7,379 nucleotides of DNA from assembly GCA_937926875.1 (NCBI GenBank), contig CALBAX010000114.1, forward strand, positions 1 to 7,379, given 5' to 3'. Origin of the DNA: an uncultured Desulfovibrio sp. GTDB taxonomy: Bacteria; Desulfobacterota; Desulfovibrionia; Desulfovibrionales; Desulfovibrionaceae. The notes beneath the pieces were generated by a model. That model was not told the DNA's origin. It made no database searches and saw only the letters and a program-made list of their open reading frames with translations. A program made the position numbers and the translations under genes. Below, piece after piece: positions 5,785 to 7,379 of the stretch. The first letter of the stretch is position 1. The number at the start of each line of letters is the position of its first letter.

Positions 5785-6420
5785 ATGGCTCTTGAAATAG
5801 AACGCAAATATCTCGAAGTCGATTTCGACAGCTTGCGCCAGTGTCTGCGCCAGTGTGGCGCGCAGGGAGGGGACGTCCATCTGGAGCGGAACCGCATCTA
5901 TGACCTGCCTGACGGCTCCTTGCGGGCCGGGCATCATCTGCTGCGCCTGCGCACGCAGGAATGGCCGGACCATGCACAAAACGTGCTGACGCTCAAGCTG
6001 CCGCCCGTCTCCGCGCCGGATGCGGCCTTCAAGGTCCGTGAAGAGCGGGAGACCCCTGTTGCCGATGCCGCGCAGATGCACAGCATCCTGGAAGGCCTGG
6101 GCTATATCGTCCGTGCCTGCTACGAAAAGATCCGGGAGACCTGGACGCTGGAACATGCCAGTATCGACATGGATATCGTCCCCTTTGCCCGCGTGGTGGA
6201 GCTGGAGGGGCCCGAGGAAGAGATCCTGCGCCTGGAAGGTCCTCTGGGGCTTGACGGCGCTCCGGTTAGTACTCAAAGTTATCATTATCTCCATCAGGAA
6301 TGGCGGCAGAAGAAAGGTCTGCCGCCCGACCTGTCGTTTGTTTTCACGCCCGAAGAACTGGCCCGCTGGCGCCGGGATCTGGGCCTGCCTACCGTGGAGG
6401 ATAGCCCTCATGGCCGATGA
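5785..6420 (+). CDS. CYTH-domain protein (class IV adenylate cyclase/triphosphatase-like)
   Basis: A 211-residue member of the CYTH/triphosphate-tunnel superfamily, whose members hydrolyse or cyclise triphosphate compounds such as inorganic triphosphate, thiamine triphosphate or ATP with divalent metals. The hallmark ExExK motif is at the very N-terminus: Glu4, Glu6, Lys8 in LEIERKYL. Further tunnel-type charged positions are LLRLR (Arg54, Arg56), LTLKL (Lys71), FKVREERE (82-89), YEKIRETW (Lys115, Arg117), IDMD (127-130) and VVELEGPEEE with Glu139 and Glu141. The order matches the eight-strand tunnel. About 40 C-terminal residues after LEGP are predicted to be helical. The actual substrate cannot be told from sequence. 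The ribosome site is weak (GAG at 5776-5778, overlapping the radA stop), so coupling to radA translation is likely. The 3' end overlaps clpS by 11 nt. Codons 17-24 (LRQCLRQC) carry a 12-bp tandem duplication. Confidence 0.9.
   Translation: MALEIERKYLEVDFDSLRQCLRQCGAQGGDVHLERNRIYDLPDGSLRAGHHLLRLRTQEWPDHAQNVLTLKLPPVSAPDAAFKVREERETPVADAAQMHSILEGLGYIVRACYEKIRETWTLEHASIDMDIVPFARVVELEGPEEEILRLEGPLGLDGAPVSTQSYHYLHQEWRQKKGLPPDLSFVFTPEELARWRRDLGLPTVEDSPHGR
6396..6400 (+). promoter_or_regulatory. Strong ribosome binding site for clpS inside the CYTH gene
   Basis: GGAGG lies 9 nt before ATG 6410 and within the CYTH coding sequence. It fixes the clpS start despite the 11-nt overlap, and it is stronger than the sites of the neighbouring genes. 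Confidence 0.8.
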
Positions 6421-6730
6421 AACCTGGAACGAGCCGGGAACGGACACTGCCACCATCGTCAAGAAAAAGGTCAAGGAACCGGACCGCTATGTGGTCCTGC
6501 TCCATAATGACGATTACACGAGCATGGATTTCGTCGTCGGCGTCCTGTGCGACATTTTCCACAAGACACCGGAAGAAGCCACGGCCATCATGCTGGCCGT
6601 CCATCAGCAGGGCATCGGCCAGTGCGGCGTCTACACGCATGAGATAGCAGAAACAAAGGTGGCGCTCGTCAGGCGGCGGGCCCGCGCAGCGGGCTTCCCC
6701 TTGCGTTGCACCATGGAAAAATATCGTTGA
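6410..6730 (+). CDS. clpS: ATP-dependent Clp protease adaptor ClpS
   Basis: A 106-residue cytoplasmic adaptor that binds N-degron substrates (bulky hydrophobic N-terminal residues) and delivers them to the N-domain of ClpA for degradation by ClpAP. After a flexible, charged N-terminal extension (1-24) comes the conserved core YVVLLHNDDYTSMDFVV. Asn33 and Asp34-Asp35 bind the substrate alpha-amino group, Met39 matches the hydrophobic gatekeeper of E. coli ClpS, and His65 in AVHQQG completes the pocket. GVYTHEIAETK and the final RCTMEK are also family-typical. ATG 6410 is chosen for the GGAGG at 6396-6400 and the correct length; the longer frame upstream lies in CYTH coding sequence. It overlaps CYTH by 11 nt and stands 7 nt before clpA, its functional partner, which supports the assignment. 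Confidence 0.96.
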   Translation: MADETWNEPGTDTATIVKKKVKEPDRYVVLLHNDDYTSMDFVVGVLCDIFHKTPEEATAIMLAVHQQGIGQCGVYTHEIAETKVALVRRRARAAGFPLRCTMEKYR

Positions 6731-6737
6731 GGATCAT

Positions 6738-7379
6738 ATGCTCAGTGCTGCTGTTCAGGAAGTTTTGAAGGTTGCCGTCCAGGAAGTGCAACGCCGCAGG
6801 CATGAATTGCTGACGGTGGAGCATATCCTGTTCTCATTGACGACCGTGGCCCCCGGCCGCCTGCTGCTGGAAGGCAGCGGGGCCAGTGTGGCTGTGTTGC
6901 GCGAACAGCTGGAAGGTTTTTTCCGTAACGAGATGCAGGTGCTGCCGGATCAGGGAGAGCACGAAGTCCATCAGACCGCCGGTGTACAGCGGGTGCTCGA
7001 ACGGGCCCTGGGCCATATCCACGCTTCGGGGCGGAGCCAGGTGGAGCTGGGCGACCTGTTCGTGGCCATCCTGGATGAAGAGGACAGCTATGCCCACTAC
7101 TTCCTGACGCGCCAGGGGGTGGACCGCCTGGATGCGCTGACTTTCATCTCGCACGGTATGCCGGAAGGGGGCGGCTCCCGGGGCGTGGCCCCCGATGCTG
7201 CCAGGGAGAAGGATGAGGGCGAGGCCGGGGAGAACGTTCTGGAAAAGTACGCCACCGAGCTCACCGCCCGTGCCCGTGACGGCAAGATCGATCCTCTGGT
7301 GGGACGTCAGGAAGAACTGGACAGGGCCATCGAAGGTTTTGCCGTCTGCCGTGCCTGCGGCTCTGGCTTTCGCTTTCTG
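6738..7379 (+). CDS. clpA: ATP-dependent Clp protease ATP-binding subunit ClpA, 3'-truncated by the window edge
   Basis: The first 214 codons of the AAA+ unfoldase that partners ClpP and receives substrates from ClpS. The Clp N-domain spans residues 1 to about 143 (LSAAVQEVLKVAVQEVQRR, then TVEHILFSL and later VELGDLFVAILDEEDSYAHYFL). A glycine/acid linker (about 144-165) leads to the D1 entry signature LEKYATELTARARDGKIDPLVGR (about 168-190, family-typical) and QEELDRAIE to residue 199. The family would continue with VLxRRRKNNP and Walker A. Instead residues 200-214 (from 7335) read GFAVCRACGSGFRFL, with no resemblance to ClpA. The Walker A motif is therefore not seen in this window. The start ATG 6738 has GAGG at 6729-6732, overlapping the clpS stop. 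Identity is secure for residues 1-199; the tail is suspect. Confidence 0.93.
   Translation, partial: MLSAAVQEVLKVAVQEVQRRRHELLTVEHILFSLTTVAPGRLLLEGSGASVAVLREQLEGFFRNEMQVLPDQGEHEVHQTAGVQRVLERALGHIHASGRSQVELGDLFVAILDEEDSYAHYFLTRQGVDRLDALTFISHGMPEGGGSRGVAPDAAREKDEGEAGENVLEKYATELTARARDGKIDPLVGRQEELDRAIEGFAVCRACGSGFRFL

Noticed and set aside
5629..6474. Minus-strand open frame of 281 codons
   Set aside because: Antisense to the end of radA, CYTH and the start of clpS, all well supported. It has no domain signature and no ribosome site.
1..7379. Mobile element, toxin-antitoxin, defence or CRISPR system
   Set aside because: No transposase, integrase, nuclease, reverse transcriptase, long inverted repeats or spaced direct repeats were seen; every substantial gene belongs to a housekeeping or conserved family.

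Overview
The window looks like chromosomal DNA from a GC-rich Desulfovibrio-type sulfate reducer (Desulfovibrionota). The grounds are strong G/C preference at third codon positions, a methionine synthase that ends after its cobalamin domain, a GNAT acetyltransferase of the short N-acetylglutamate-synthase type, and a radA/CYTH/clpS/clpA cluster. The assignment is by family resemblance only and no species is claimed. All recognised genes are on the + strand. There is no sign of a mobile element, phage, CRISPR array, rRNA or tRNA.

Region 1 (2-4181) reads as one polycistronic unit: the 3' part of metH, a secreted TlpA-like thioredoxin, a GNAT acetyltransferase, hypoxanthine phosphoribosyltransferase (hpt), and a zinc-ribbon/single-membrane-span protein of the MJ0042/DUF3426 type. 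Gaps are -1 to 26 nt, and the unit closes with a textbook intrinsic terminator (perfect 8-bp stem, GCAA tetraloop, eight T). The genes share no single pathway; they cover methionine/one-carbon metabolism, envelope redox, amino-acid acetylation, purine salvage and an envelope protein.

Region 2 (4182-4439) is the only real intergenic stretch and is less GC-rich than its surroundings. It holds a plausible sigma70-type promoter (TTGGCA, 16 bp, AATAAT), a possible upstream hairpin, and a second terminator-like hairpin with a nine-T run. The second hairpin ends only about 11 nt before the radA start codon, and no Shine-Dalgarno sequence is visible there. This arrangement (leader attenuator, or a small RNA whose terminator radA must read through) is the most interesting regulatory feature in the window.

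Region 3 (4440-7379) is a second tight unit: radA (recombination-intermediate processing), a CYTH-domain protein, clpS (N-degron adaptor) and the start of clpA (AAA+ unfoldase). CYTH and clpS overlap by 11 nt, and clpS and clpA are 7 nt apart, so adaptor and unfoldase are made together. The clpA reading stays open to the window end, but its last 15 codons (7335-7379) no longer resemble the family, which suggests an error or junction at a contig end.

No previously undescribed multi-gene system is evident. The content is mostly conserved housekeeping genes, with a few local oddities listed as findings.
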